Notes: generated from the letters alone by a model not told the origin. Positions 41,425 through 53,727 are shown, counted from the first letter of the stretch. The stretch: DNA of 64,000 bases from Aphrocallistes beatrix (GCA_963281255.1 OY725493.1:2573857-2637856), one strand, 5' to 3'. Numbers and translations: made by a program.

Positions 41425-43524
41425 TCAGGAGAGATAGAGATCTGCAATTCTCCCCGCCTCCCTGAACCCACTGAGAATGGCCCCATGAACGGTAGCAGGG
41501 TAGTTCCTCATCGTGTGCTCTCCAGCGAAGAACAACCGCGGTAATTCCAACTCTTTCTCTTGGCTGCTCAGGTCAGAATCTTCTCGGAGAGAAGAGAGAA
41601 GCACTGGTGTCGCCAACTGGTCGTAGTCCGTTCCAGAAGACTTGGGAGAAACATAGGAGTAGGATCCGAAGGAGCAGGGGTCGGAGCCCCAGTGAGAGAT
41701 GCACCACTCAAAAGGCTCAGGCACGGACTCCTCCCCGAATATCTTGTGCAGGACAGACAGGGCCTTGCTGAGAACCGCCTCGTCCCTCAGCTTCTCGTTC
41801 TCCAGCGCAGCCTCTCCGGCCACCAGCGCCACCAGCACCGGCGTCTTCATCACATTCCAGAACAGAAACATTTCTCCGCGGGAGGTCGGGCTGACATAGC
41901 CGAAGTGGTGGATGTCTGCATTCCAGAACCTCTCTTTGAAGCACAGCACCACCTTGTTGAGGACCCCGAACCCCATGTTCTCGATGGAGTCCTGCTTCCG
42001 CCGGGGGAGGGGCGGCTGGAAGGAGATGCACTCGGGGCGCTTCAGCACGCCTAGCGGGATGGTGGAGACCACTATGTCGCACTGGTAGGAGAGCTGAGAC
42101 CCGTCCGACACATTCTCAGCTGTGATGTGGATCTTCTCGGTGTCGTAGCGGACCATCCTTGCCGCCACCAGGTGGTGGACGCACAGGTCCTGGGAGAGGG
42201 CCTCCGGCAGAGTGGAGTAGCCGGTCTGCAGAGAGAGGTGTGAACCTAAGAATTCAAAGTCGTCGTCTTGGTCCCAGTGCTCCAGCGAGAGGTTCTCTAT
42301 CGTGGTAGCATTCGCGAATTCTAAATTGGCAATATGCCACTCGAGTATCTGCATATCTGACAAGGAGAGGTAGACTTGGTTGATCTTCTTACCCGTCAGC
42401 TGCTCCAGCTCTGCCTCCTGCGCAGACAGCTGCTCTTGAAGCGAATCATACTCTGAGAAGAGAGAGTTTATCTGGTCTTCCAATTCCACATTTTGGGGGA
42501 CATCCTCTCCTACCTCGAATTTAATATTCTTCACATGAGACAAGAGTTCGTTGTTGATCCTTATCTTCCCCTCAATCTCCAGGATGTGCGAGACGGTTTC
42601 CTTGATCGCTCGCTGTGTCTGTAGAACCTTCATCTGGTGCTGCACATAGACTCTCTGAGTCCTCACTCTCTGCAGCTGCAGAACCTGACTGATGGTCTTG
42701 CCGAGAGAAAGGTTTTCATTCTGAAACGAGTTGAAGTTCATCTGGTGAGAGAGCTCGGAAGCTGCCTCCAATAACTGATTAAACTCTGTCTCCACGATCT
42801 TGTCTTTGTCCCGCGGGATCATGCCGCCCTTGCTGTTGTAGAGAGGACAGCGCTGCTTTATCTTGGACAGGTCTAGGTTCAGCTGCTGGTCGAAAACAGC
42901 CAAGGGATTCCCGCCGAGACCAGTCACCACCATAGCCCCGAGGTCGCCAACTAAGTTGTCCACTTTAAACGTCCGGATTCTCCCGCCTACTCTCTCTCTC
43001 GGCTCCAGGATGACCACGTCGAATCCAAAATACTCCAGCTGTCTGGCAGCGCAAAGACCGGATATTCCGGCGCCCAATACGATGACCTTCCTCCCACACT
43101 TAGTGACCGGCTTCAGCAGCCGGAAAATACCGAAATTAATGTACGAATATCGTTGGAGGTATTCGAATACTCTCTTGGCCAGGGAGCGGTACTTGTTGTA
43201 GGGTGGGTGCAGGCGAGAGATTGCCTTCTCGACTGTGAGTTCGATCCGTGTGTCGTTGTGCCACAGGAAGAGAATGTGGTTGCGGATGTAGACGAATATC
43301 TCCAGCAGAGACACCCGTCCAGAGCTGAGATCTGGGAAGAGGCACTTCTCCAGCTGACTGAGAGCTGAGGTCGGGAGTCGGCTGGCTGTGGCTGCTGATT
43401 CGAGAGAAGTGGGCACGAAGTTCTCTGTTTCTCCGTCGGACTCAGACGACAAGTTGTCATCTGTTAGGTCGAACACGTTAGCGTCATTACTCTTTGCGAA
43501 AAGAGGAAATAGATCTGATAACAT
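41425..43524 (-). CDS. KDM1A: LSD1/KDM1A lysine-specific histone demethylase, single exon
   Basis: The 699-residue protein is an FAD-dependent nuclear amine oxidase that removes methyl groups from H3K4me1/2 as part of CoREST-type complexes. A short acidic, Ser-rich N terminus precedes a SWIRM domain (about 55-138, ending YSYINFGIFRLLKP). The FAD-binding Rossmann motif VIVLGAGISGLCAARQLEYF is at 148-167, with RERVGGRIRTF after it. The amine-oxidase domain is split by a coiled-coil Tower (about 285-380), the CoREST docking arm that separates LSD1 from LSD2 and monoamine oxidases. Catalytic Lys524 lies in VLNKVVLCF, and the C-terminal FAD motif is LFFAGEHTMRNYPATVHGAI. Human KDM1A has 852 residues; the difference is mostly the N terminus. 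The ATG at 43524 is chosen over a TTG at 43530. No intron. Confidence 0.95.
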   Translation of the reverse strand: MLSDLFPLFAKSNDANVFDLTDDNLSSESDGETENFVPTSLESAATASRLPTSALSQLEKCLFPDLSSGRVSLLEIFVYIRNHILFLWHNDTRIELTVEKAISRLHPPYNKYRSLAKRVFEYLQRYSYINFGIFRLLKPVTKCGRKVIVLGAGISGLCAARQLEYFGFDVVILEPRERVGGRIRTFKVDNLVGDLGAMVVTGLGGNPLAVFDQQLNLDLSKIKQRCPLYNSKGGMIPRDKDKIVETEFNQLLEAASELSHQMNFNSFQNENLSLGKTISQVLQLQRVRTQRVYVQHQMKVLQTQRAIKETVSHILEIEGKIRINNELLSHVKNIKFEVGEDVPQNVELEDQINSLFSEYDSLQEQLSAQEAELEQLTGKKINQVYLSLSDMQILEWHIANLEFANATTIENLSLEHWDQDDDFEFLGSHLSLQTGYSTLPEALSQDLCVHHLVAARMVRYDTEKIHITAENVSDGSQLSYQCDIVVSTIPLGVLKRPECISFQPPLPRRKQDSIENMGFGVLNKVVLCFKERFWNADIHHFGYVSPTSRGEMFLFWNVMKTPVLVALVAGEAALENEKLRDEAVLSKALSVLHKIFGEESVPEPFEWCISHWGSDPCSFGSYSYVSPKSSGTDYDQLATPVLLSSLREDSDLSSQEKELELPRLFFAGEHTMRNYPATVHGAILSGFREAGRIADLYLS

Positions 43525-43529
43525 TAACA

Positions 43530-44330
43530 AGATCTACACTGTAAGATGACACTTCAAAGTAATACATATTGTATATACTCGAATAGTAACGATTCTGGGG
43601 ATGCGAGAAAGTATATCCACGCGTTTAATATTTACTAAGTATTAATAAATTTGTTCCATTTGCCCGGGAGGAAAGTCTAAATTTGTAAACTGAAGATAGG
43701 TCGAGACGTTTTCTGAGATGCAACAACAGCTCCAAGACTAGAATTCGATCAAATACATACTAGGACAGAGGTCAATATTCCTCATTAATTCTAGTAGTTT
43801 TCCTTCGTATCCAAAGAAATCGTATTTGCAATTGATAGACGAAAGATTAAGCTTTTAGGGCAATTCAGTGACATAATTCGTTAAAACTTCCCAACCATTT
43901 TAGTAATTACAAATAAATTTTCGGGCATAATGTTCGAAGATAATTTGATTGAATTTAAGAGGTTGTTGTGGTAGAAAGCAATATAAATATATTTAAATTA
44001 TACTAAATTCAAAACATCAAAACTGCAGTATTAAGATATTTGTTAATTCATCGATACAAAATTTTATGATCACTATTTAAAATGGATTCGATCGAATACA
44101 AACAATTGAAAATTACCTTAAGTCGGATGAATATCCCAAAAATTCAAACAAGAATGACAAAAGAATACGTATTATGTAAAAAAGCTTCAAATTGCGAAAA
44201 TCGGAAACTCATATTAAATACCCTATATTAGCCGTTGATAACTCACTTTTAGCACAAAATAGGAATTTTTCAAAAGGTGTGAAAATATGTATTAATATAC
44301 ACATTCTATTAAAATCAGTTTTAGTCGAAA
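43530..44330. other. Intergenic region upstream of LSD1
   Basis: AT-rich DNA with no supported gene. It should contain the LSD1 promoter. Confidence 0.35.
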
Positions 44331-44339
44331 AACTGAAAT

Positions 44340-44523
44340 TTCTAATTATTAAAAAAAGGTGACAATGACGTCATAATTCCATGATAAGCCGACATTTTCG
44401 TCTGAAGTCAGAACTTAGTGGAGCCATAGCCAAAAGACTCTCACATGCCAAAAATCAGCTTTCTACGCCTGGCAGTTTCTTCATTCAATCCGTTACAGAT
44501 ATATATATTAATTGAGTTTTAAT
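44340..44523 (-). mobile_element. Helitron-like 5' fragment, minus strand
   Basis: The reverse complement reads AAAACTCAATTAATATATAT, TGTAACGGATTGAATGAAGA and the CTGATTTTTGGCATGTGAGA block, matching the 5' half of the 40210-40794 element. Its 3' half is absent. Confidence 0.65.
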
Positions 44524-44530
44524 ACATTCT

Positions 44531-44735
44531 TGCCAACTGTCCCGTTTTGGCGGGACGTCCCGCTTTTTTCACTCTTCTATTGAGCTAATTTTCTCGAGTG
44601 TCCCGCTTTTACATGAAATTTCCCCATTATGTCCCGCTTTTTTGCATTCTATGTATAGTACTTTTCTATTGCGTCCCGCCATGTCCCGCGAAATTCAACG
44701 CTGTGTCCCGCTTTAAATCATGGCTCAGGTTGGCA
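44531..44735. mobile_element. CGGGAC-rich MITE, copy 2
   Basis: Inverted relative of 2343-2538 with TGCCAACT and GGTTGGCA ends and many GTCCCGC motifs. It abuts the Helitron-like fragment. Confidence 0.65.
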
Positions 44736-45067
44736 TGTATGTTAATTGTAAGGATAAATTTGTTTTGTTAGAATATTAAGGATATTATTTCGTTATGATT
44801 GCTTTTTAACGAGGTTTCTCAATCTTATTGAAAGATAAGATTATAAGCGTTGATTCAAAGCATAGAGACGAATAAGATTATATTTTGGGTGTTCGGAAGT
44901 GTTCGGATTAGTGGGGGTGTACTGTATACACTTACAGAAACCGGAAGTAATGAGATTTTGCGAAAAATATTGACTTGCACACCTACACCATAAAGGGATC
45001 CCATGCCATAAGGGCATCTCCCTACAGGAGCTGCGCCGCTAAAAATAAAAATCAACTGTTGTATGTA

Positions 45068-45316
45068 CAGTCCAGGCAAAAAGCCTGAAATATTGTATGT
45101 ACTTGTAAATATGAATATTCTAGTTATAGCAAAAATAACAATTTTAATATTGCAGAAGATTTTTTATCAATTTAATGCAATGAAAATCTAGAGTCTACTC
45201 TTTCTATAACACGAAAAGTATGAAATATTTAATTAAAATATATTTTATGTTTATTACAGGGTAAATTCAAAAAAATTGGAAAATACTAAAATATTCCAGA
45301 CTTTTTGCCGGGACTG
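45068..45316. mobile_element. Tc1-like MITE
   Basis: Ends CAGTCCAGGCAAAAAGCCTG and its imperfect inverse ATTCCAGACTTTTTGCCGGGACTG are flanked by TA (45066-45067, 45317-45318). The CAGTCC-CAAAAAG type of terminus is common for Tc1 elements. It is 249 bp long and non-coding. Confidence 0.75.
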
Positions 45317-45563
45317 TATGTGTTAGTGTTTGTTTGTTTGTCCAGATGTCTAGAACATCTCTGTCAAGGCTTAAAATGTTGTCTGTGTGTATTTGTAGGG
45401 GGTGTTCTTATGTGCTGAGTGACAATTTTTAGGTTTTGAAGCAATAATATTTTAACATTTTCTCCGAAAAAAATTTACTTTTATATCTGACCAATCGGTA
45501 TCGAGTATTTTAGCATAGAATCCTAGGAGTGTATCATTAAGAGGCATTTCAATACATACTCTA

Positions 45564-45816
45564 TCCTTACTATTAAAACTCGACTAATGTATACATGTAT
45601 ATATATTTATATCTATAACGAATTGATTGAAGAAACTGCCAGGCACTGCACAGAAAGATGATTTTTGGTATATAGGTGGATTTCAACAGCAAGACACGTA
45701 TTTAGTGATGTTATCTACCTTATAATTAGATAATGTGAGCCTAGACTCCCTTTGGGCGCCTCCGGGGACACGAAGTGTCCGCCAGCCGCGAAGCGCAAGC
45801 AAGCGAAGCGCGCTTG
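45564..45816 (+). mobile_element. Helitron-like element, internally deleted
   Basis: Complete termini, TCCTTACTATTAAAACTCGA and GCGAAGCGCGCTTG, between A and T, but only 253 bp because the middle is missing. Confidence 0.7.
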
Positions 45817-46163
45817 TTATACTGAACTTGAATTGTTATACTGAAATTGAATGGCGCATGTTGACCGATCAGTAATTTCGCTTTTTCTTTCATTCATAAA
45901 TCCTTTGGGGATGCTGCATTAGCTCTAATTATTAAGTAGTCGATATATCGAATTTGGCAAGTTATGATCAGCTCGACTCGATTTTAAGCAAGTTGTTTTG
46001 TCCGTATATGGTAAATTTTAACCTTTTAAGGTTAAACAGTTAACTGTTAAGGATGTTTGAAAGTCAAATATTGGTTGTTTACTATTTTAAAACACCTTAA
46101 TTAACAAACATATAATGACTAATCAGTAATACATTCTTAAGCTCTATTCTGCATGCTTAACTA

Positions 46164-46324
46164 CACTAAGTCCTCTCTAATTGTCCACTATTGGGTAATG
46201 GGATCCTAAGTGGACAATTTGAGAATTCGAAGTGTGTGTGTGCACATAGTACTCCTATTCTGGCAAGTGGAAAAATAGAGAACCTGGACAATTACAGAAA
46301 TGGACAATTAGAGAGGATTGACTG
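46164..46324. mobile_element. Pogo-like MITE
   Basis: Inverted ends sharing TCCTCTCTAATTGTCCA, flanked by TA. It is 161 bp long and has no coding content; the open frame through it is an artefact. Confidence 0.7.
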
Positions 46325-46718
46325 TATTATAGATCCATCCTGTATTTATTCGATCGATTTCGACGAAAACCGTGGTCCAAATTTTCAATTCTACTGTGAG
46401 GCCTGATTTGAGTAGGCCATGATTTAAGCTATAAAATATAATGATAAACATCGTTTAATAATTTAGATACGAGTAATACATGAAAATAATAACAATATCG
46501 GAATAAATTATATAAGATAAGTGCTCAAAAGATAATAATCTCTCTAGCCCGCAGATCTATTTAGGTTGGCAGTTCTGTCACGTGGGCCAAAAAGTTGACA
46601 GACCCCTGGTCTATAGCATACTATGGCATTCTAAGGGGAATTACTTATATAGTCGAGTTGGATGATTGATGTATTCTTCTATACTTCTATTCAATAACAA
46701 TTCAACCCTAAAACATAA

Positions 46719-47920
46719 ATGGCTGCGGATATAGCACAAATACCCGATATCAATATGATGGTACATTTTGATTTTGTTACCGCACAGATCGAACAAACGT
46801 TTCATGAGCTAATTGGTCACCTGATCGCCAGGAAAGACCATCTCTTAGGAAAAGTCCTCCAGCTCAGTTAGGAGTTTCGCAATAAGGAAGCCACTCGTGT
46901 GGCCGCTTTGGAAGAGTTGGAAAAAGCACAGGCCCACATCCAACAATTGAATATGAGGGTTAACGTTAACATGCCTGTACACGAGGAAGGAGAATTCGTG
47001 TACCATCAAGCTAAGGAGCAGCGATCTCATCCTACCCCACACCCCAACATTTTCTTGAGTTGTCCCACACTCCCCTCCTTCTATCTCAAATTTCCAAATT
47101 CGGAGAGTTAGTACAAGCACCAGATTATTCAATAAAAGGCCAACCTGTAGTAACAGCTGGGAAGAAAGGAAGAGATAAGAATAATTCAATGGTTGCGGAC
47201 TGACACTTGACGAGCAGAATGAGAAGGTGTACATAGCGGATTTCAACAATAGTCGCGTCCAGGTGCTCTCTTTCCAAGGAGATTTTCTCTCTCAGTTTGG
47301 AAATAAAATACTCAGTCGGCCTTGGGGAATAGCTGTTACTGACAACAATCTACACAAACTATTCCACTTCTGTAAGATCAGTTACGAACTCGTTAACACG
47401 GCTGGTGATGAGGGAAGCAAGGAAGGAAAGCTGTTACGTCCTCATGGATTATGTGTAGACACTAATGGAGACGTGTTTGTAGCGGATGGCGGTAACCATA
47501 GAGTGTCCGTGTTCCATAAAAACTCCAATTCAAATCTTGTAAAGGTGAAGGATCTCTAAGATTTCCGTGTGACGTAAAACTGACTCCAGATAATATGCTG
47601 GTACTAGACTGAGTTCTGAATCCGTCCACTTCTTTTCCAGGAGTGGAGACCTCATTATTTCCTTTGTGTCTCGAGGAGTGGAAGCTTTGGTAAATGAGCC
47701 TTACTTCTTCTGCCTGGATGTTGAGCAGAATTTTATCATTAGTGACCCCCTACGTAACAATGTCAAGATAGTGTCAAAATCAGGGAAGCTCTTCCACTCC
47801 ATCGGGAAGAAGGGAAAGGAGAAAGGCGAATTTGAATTCCCATGTGGCATTGCCATATCTAATTCTGGCTTTCTTTATGTGTTGTCTGAAAATCCTAGTT
47901 ATTCTTTGCAATGTTTCTGA
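46719..47920 (+). pseudogene. NHL-repeat (TRIM-NHL-like) protein, broken
   Basis: An ATG at 46719 opens MAADIAQIPDINMMVHFDFV and a helical region (EELEKAQAHIQQLNMRVNVN), interrupted by in-frame stops at 46869 and 47109. A different frame from about 47190 carries NHL repeats: KVYIADFNNSRVQVLSFQGD, RPHGLCVDTNGDVFVADGGN and, after another break near 47560, FEFPCGIAISNSGFLYVLSE. NHL repeats form beta-propeller blades that bind protein or RNA. No RING or B-box precedes the coiled region. At least two stops and two frameshifts mark it as a dead gene or a fragment of a larger family. It converges with the NACHT pseudogene. Confidence 0.75.
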
Positions 47921-48106
47921 GTTGCTGTTTGGTTTTAGGGAATATTTGTGTCACAAGTGAAGTGCAGAGTGAGGACCAGCTGATATCAGCGGAAAGATTA
48001 GACCAGGAGACAGCAATTTAGAGGTGGGAAAATTTAGACATTGTTACAATATAACTTATTTAAATATAAACAAGCGAGTGAGACGTCTTATCCATGAATT
48101 GTATGA

Positions 48107-50349
48107 TCAATAAACAAACTTCAGACTGTTACGTAGGCAAAATGGGAAATGCAAGCAATGCGGAACTGATTCTGTGATTGAATTAGAGTTGGTTTCAAAC
48201 AAGAATTCTGATAGTGACAAGAATTTCTTAGTAAATTCTATCCAACCCAGATGATTGAATAGACTTACTTCAGAATATCTGAATTGGTCCATCATTGAAA
48301 TGTGTGTCACTGGAATCGGAGTTGTTGTTTGATATTTGAATAAAATAAACATGACACGATTGGCTTTACTTGATAATAAACCACAACAAAAATCGAATCG
48401 ACATCTTAAATACTGAGGAACTACTTTCAGAATTAACAATATATCGAGGACTGAGACATTGATCTCCCCAGGACGACAGGGATAACCAGGTGGCATCAAC
48501 AAACTCTTGTATTATTGTGAAGTGACAATACGACCACACACGAATTATTCGACCAAAGTTCTCTCTTATATGCTCCTCTACCAATCCTAAACACTGACAA
48601 GGCTTCTCGACATTTCTGATCTTGAGGAGGAATCTTTAGAGGAGGTGAGTTCTCGATGGGAGACGCCCATGTATGTCACTTCTCCAATTCGGAACAAACA
48701 GTCGAGCATGGAGGGAGGAAGGAGGAATAGTGTCGTCTTCTTTGACCACTCTTTCAGTTTCATCCTGAACAGCTGACGTCTGATCAAGTACGTAATGAGC
48801 TCGGAATAGAGCTGCGTGAGAGTGATGCCGTGATGTCTCCGTTCCTCGAATGAGCGGAGCGAACAGAGACGCATAGACGGGAATTAGAGAGAGTAGATTC
48901 ATCTCCTCATGCAGGTGGATTAAGCTATTCAGTTGTTCTAGCTTCTCAGGTTTCAGCTGCATACGGAAGTAGCGATCTCTGTTTTTTGATGAAAACCCGA
49001 ATGCCTGGAAGAATCTGTCAATGAGTAGAAAGTATGAGGATGAAATAATCGTATAAGCTCCTGGCCTGCTGGTGATTAGAATAGTTGACTGGGAGAGAGT
49101 CCTTCGAGTTAAGAGTAGAAATAAGAGTGTCTGCTCGAATGGGACTTCCTTTGTAAACTCATCTAAGCTGTCGATGATGAGTAAAAGTCCTTCTCCATCA
49201 GACTCGAGAATGTGCTTGGCTAGGTCGGATGCCCAGCTCGGTCCAATGGGCATAGACAGACACATCCAGTTAGCAATAGAATTGTCATCGATTTGTTCTC
49301 TGCGTTTTCTTGCTCCATCTGGTGCCAGTCTGGATTTCGACATGGAATGGAGAGGCAATAAGCGAATTGTGTCAATTCTTTCTTTCCAAAACGCAGTGCT
49401 GTGATGTGACGTAAATAACTTTTGCCACTTCCTGGATTGCTAAGTATTAACCAGATTTGTGGATTGGGGGAATATTTTACTTTCAGCTCTGGTTGGACGG
49501 ATTCGTTAGATTGGGTAAAGTTATCCATATCTGTGTCTAGGTCACCCTGAACACTGTAAAGATTGTATTTCTGCAATTCTCTTTTGAAGTTTATTAGACT
49601 GATTTCTTTCTTCGATATTTTTCTCATCAAGGCTATCTCGCTGTATGTAGTCTCGTCCACCAACTTAACTTCTTTAGGTTTCTCCTCTATGATATTCAGA
49701 GGGACGTAGACTGTTTCTATGTCCACCGGATATTCATTATCAAACAATTCCTTCACTTGCCTATTCTGTGTTTCAATGAACTTTCTCAGAGACTCACTCC
49801 AATTCACAATTTCCTTTCGAATTTTGTCCACTTCTTTCTCAAATTTAGAGACAAAGACGGGATCTGGCATTGTATAAAACACATCTTGATATTGTATCAA
49901 TCCAATTTCGATATTTTCACGTTTTATAACTGACATCGATCGACATAGTTTATTGAGGTCACTAGTGATGCGTCGGTTTTAGACCATTCACTATCAAGCT
50001 CAATCGAACCCAGTCTGTGAAGCTGATTTCGTTCTTCAACGTATTTACGAGTGTTTTAATGGACAATTATTTCGGTAGAAAATCCCCATAGGTTCCACCG
50101 GATGGTCTGATGATAACCAATAGTATTGTGTCGATTTAACAGCCAAATCTGCTCGACCAATCGAATTCAATCCTTGATAGAAACGATAGGGATCGTGCTT
50201 TTCCCATTCTTTTACTGTTAACAGAAATTCCATGCCATTCGATACTGTTTCACACAATCCAGCTGGAATATTTAGGTAATTGATGAGTTTCGAATTGTTA
50301 ACTGTTCTTCCAGTTCAATCAATGTTTTATATTCAGTTTCAGCTGCCAT
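48107..50349 (-). pseudogene. NLR-like death-fold/NACHT NTPase, broken
   Basis: From ATG at 50349 the minus strand begins MAAETEYKTLIELEEQ and, after a shift, EWEKHDPYRFYQGLNSIGRA, which looks like a death-fold domain (the FxxGLxxIGRxDLA helix pattern of CARD/DED/death domains). After a stop near 50045 a new frame (49936-49220) leads to the Walker A motif LILSNPGSGKSYL. A shift near 49330 leads to Walker B LLLIIDSLDEF and ILITSRPGAY, the NACHT sensor region. Another shift gives RHHGITLTQLYSELITYL and the NLR-type HFTIIQEFVDATWL. Order is that of an NLR innate immune sensor. No C-terminal LRR or WD repeats are seen. Four or more breaks make it non-functional. Confidence 0.75.
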
Positions 50350-50359
50350 TTGAATTTCG

Positions 50360-51420
50360 AATCTACACAAAAATTAATTTTAAAAATTGGATCAAACAGA
50401 AAATAGGAAACCCAATTGATGGATAATGGAAATTCATTAATACGTATTGAGTGAACATATATTGATACGTATATTGATCTCGGGATTGAACTATACAATT
50501 TTTAAGATTGAAGTATACAATTCGTTATCGTTCTTATAGATCAACTTCAGGAAACTCTTACATAGGCGTGGAGTAGGTCATGCTTGTCCGGTTTATGTCC
50601 AGACCATTACTTTTCCTGTTTCCCTGAATTATAAGCTTGCACTATTGTGTTTCAATGTGTGGAAGTTAGCCTCCCCCACATTTATAAAAAAGAAAAAAAC
50701 TTTTGTTGTATCGAACGCCAGAGGTTGTTTTCGAACAAGGGCTGCTATTTTCCAAAACAGCCTGCGCAACACTGCTGTGAACAGCGATTCCAATCATCTA
50801 CATCTTGAATTAGCAAATCGTTTGAGTAGATAGTTGGGGATGCGTACTTTTCCGAAAGGGGACTATAGGCTCTAAGGCCACAAGTCTTTACATCTCACCC
50901 CAAGGTCAGAGGTCAGAGGTCCGAGGGGGGGGGACATCTGACTCTAAAGTGGCGAGTAAAGTAAAGAGCGACATTTCTATACCCCAAATCCATTATTGTA
51001 TTAGTTCTTGGGCATGGGTGTTGGGAGAGGGGGTCTGGGGGCATTACCCCCAGATCCCCACTTTTTTTGGGAATATGTGATATGTTTTGTTTCGTACCAA
51101 GAACGAGATTATGTTTAGTTTTCTTGCTCGCAGATCAATTAAGTTGGAGTGTAGTATAGGCACCAATTTTGATATAAGAATCCTTCTATTAATAAGCTTG
51201 AACACATAAGCCTGTTTTGACAGTCAGGTGGAGTACTAAACTACAACGCGTGATGTTACAAATTCTCGGCTATCAGTAGTAAGAAAGATAATACCTGGCT
51301 TGTAGTCAAATTCAAAAGCATTTTTTGATATTTAAAACCGGAATAATTTCTCAGACGAATGTCTCCTATCTCAGATTCATTCCTTTTGCTCTACTCAGTT
51401 ATTACTAAATTATGGAAACT
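50360..51420. other. Intergenic region, no gene recognised
   Basis: AT-rich with a few G-runs (about 50925, 51025-51055). I see no gene or clear element. Confidence 0.35.
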
Positions 51421-51432
51421 TCGCTTTCATGC

Positions 51433-51780
51433 GCTACACGGCTAGCGGACACTTTGTGTCCACCGGAGGCTCCCTTTAGGCGCCTGGGCTAACATTGATT
51501 AATTATAAGGGAGATAACATCTCTAAATATGTCTGTCTTACTGTTATAATCGATATAACTCGAAAAATCATTAAATTTGTCAATTTGTAATTTTTTTTGA
51601 TGCGTAATGATGACGTCATAAGAGTGATACGTAATGATGACGTCATAAGAGTGATGCGTCATCATTTTTTGATGATAGTTGTATCATATTTGATATATAT
51701 TAATATGCACATGCTATTAAAATTTCAGCCTTCTATTACCTAAAATTACTGAGTTATAGTCGAAAAACTGAAATTTCTAA
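51433..51780 (-). mobile_element. Helitron-like 3' part, minus strand
   Basis: The reverse complement contains the TGATGACTCATCAC...ATGACGTCATCATTAC block, the TTATAATTAATCAA stretch and the GCGGACACAAAGTGTCCGC-type hairpin near 51455. The terminal CTTG is degraded and the 5' half is missing. Confidence 0.65.
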
Positions 51781-51829
51781 TTATAAAATCTCTCATATCC
51801 GAAATAAACCCATGAATTTCCTTAATCTT

Positions 51830-52265
51830 GATATTTGAATTTTGCACCAGTAACGAGCACTTCTGAAAATGTGATTCCAGCAGGTGAGCCGGGTTGCATT
51901 GGGAAGATGTCTCGTAATCGTGTTCACAATTCATTTTTCTTTATCAGTGACTAATGAAACATGTCTTTGGGTGAGTGCTGATACTTTGAGGACGGTAATT
52001 TCAAATAACATTTCATAGCATATTTGAAAATTCTGCTCATGTATTAATTAAAATAGTGCTGGAACTACCGGTGACTCGTGTGGCGAAAAAGGATTGAAAG
52101 GAATCTCCAAGTTAAGTGTTGTATCGTATGAAAAGAGTTGTTTTGATTGTGATTCTATGAGCAAAAGCCGACAGTTAAGTCCAAAAATTCTTGCATCCCA
52201 CAAACACAGATTAAATCTGGATAAGTATGGATCGCCCAAACGAATTCTGATAAATCATAAGCTAT
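51830..52265 (-). pseudogene. MULE-type transposase fragment, second copy
   Basis: Minus-strand frames read [20 protein letters not shown] and, further on, SPVVPALF and [23 protein letters not shown] identity with 29240-29640 is obvious over about 400 bp. It is decayed and truncated, without the SWIM part. Confidence 0.6.
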
Positions 52266-53315
52266 CTCGTGTACAGGGTAGGGCATAAGTCTGTTCCCAG
52301 CATAATTGGGTGTATTTTTCCTCGACTCACATAATCTTAGTTATTATAATGGCTAATGGAGAGTTTATCCAATCTAGAACCTTGAACTACAATTTGCAAG
52401 ACAAAGGTTGAAGAAAAAATGTTAGGAAAGCAGTGGGCCACATTCTCGATTTTAGCTGCCTCCCACGACTCTTCACAATCTTTGTCTTGAAAATTGTAGT
52501 TTAAGGTATCAAACTGGATAAACACGTGATGTTTCATGCCTGACAAACAAGTTTGGTAACAGGTGACCATTCTGTAGAGGATCAGGTCCTCCTCGGAGGG
52601 CATCTATGGCGTATCACGTAGACATGGCTGAAAGGTTCGGGAGCAGTTTTAAACATTCTTTACAACGTTGTGGTGGATACAATATGATTATAACAGTAAC
52701 ATTCAAGTGTTTATAATTGACCAATCAAATTAGTAGCGAAGTGTCGTATAACGAAATAAAGGTCTGTAACAAAATGTCCTGTCACGAAATGTCGGTATCC
52801 CGTTTAGAAACCGGGACGGAGATAATTCAAACTAAGGGGCCATAACCGGACAAAAGTATTTAAAGACTTGATTCTTTCCCATACAAATAGTACTAAATTG
52901 GATCTTTTCATTAAGGGCAAAAATTTCGTCTCCGGAAACCTAGTAAGTTGTATATACAATGTGTAATAATGGAGGGAGTGGGTGCTTTCAGGTGTGAAAA
53001 TATAATGAGGGGGCCGAAGGCCGATTGTAATTAAAAGGAGGAATGAAGCTCGAAACCAGGTGTCAAGGAGGCTTTTGAGGTGGAGAATTAAAGTAGTCAC
53101 GTGATAGCATGGCATTTTAATGACTTCACTCTCACAATAGAAATCATTGTACGACACTACAATAGACTATCATTGTTATTAATACTTCAAACCAATAACT
53201 TATATAGATGTCTCAATTTTAAAGTAATAATGGGATTTTGCACTACAGCCGTAGCTTATGTACAAGCTTGTACTGTACGTAGATGTCTTGACTTTTTGCC
53301 GCTATGACTCTAAAT

Positions 53316-53727
53316 CAGTGATTCTCAAAGTGGGCCGTAGAGCCCCCCAGGGGGCGCTGAAAGGTTGTTGGGGGGGCGCTATAATGTAAGGGGGCGCTGG
53401 GGGGGCGCTAATGTGTTTTGTTAGCAATACATCTACGATATTTGAACCTCAAAAAAAATGTGTATTCCAGAATATTGATGGTCAATCTTTGAAACAAATT
53501 TCAACATTCACTGTAGTTGTTAGAGCTAGAAAGTACAATAATCACACTGTCAATGGTTTCCCGTGACTAATTAATACAATAATCACACTGTCAATGGTTT
53601 CCCGTGATTAATTAATACAATAATTACACTGTTGATGGCTTACGGATCATGAGTAAGGAGAGGGGGCGGTGTCGACACTAAAATCCTGATTAGGGGGCGG
53701 TGTGCTAAATTAGTTTGAGAAACACTG
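53316..53727. mobile_element. hAT-type MITE
   Basis: Termini CAGTGATTCTCAAAGTGGGC and AGTTTGAGAAACACTG enclose 412 bp with GGGGGCGCT motifs. The flanks are an exact eight-base duplication CTCTAAAT (53308-53315, 53728-53735). An internal duplication of CAATAATCACACTGTCAATG lies at about 53540-53600. Confidence 0.9.

Noticed and set aside
41560..42054. 164-codon frame on the plus strand opposite LSD1 (and others at 42863-43201, 43113-43460)
   Set aside because: They are antisense or alternate-frame shadows of the highly constrained LSD1 coding sequence, with biased composition and no domain.
46191..46406. 71-codon frame
   Set aside because: Most of it lies in a 161-bp pogo-like MITE.
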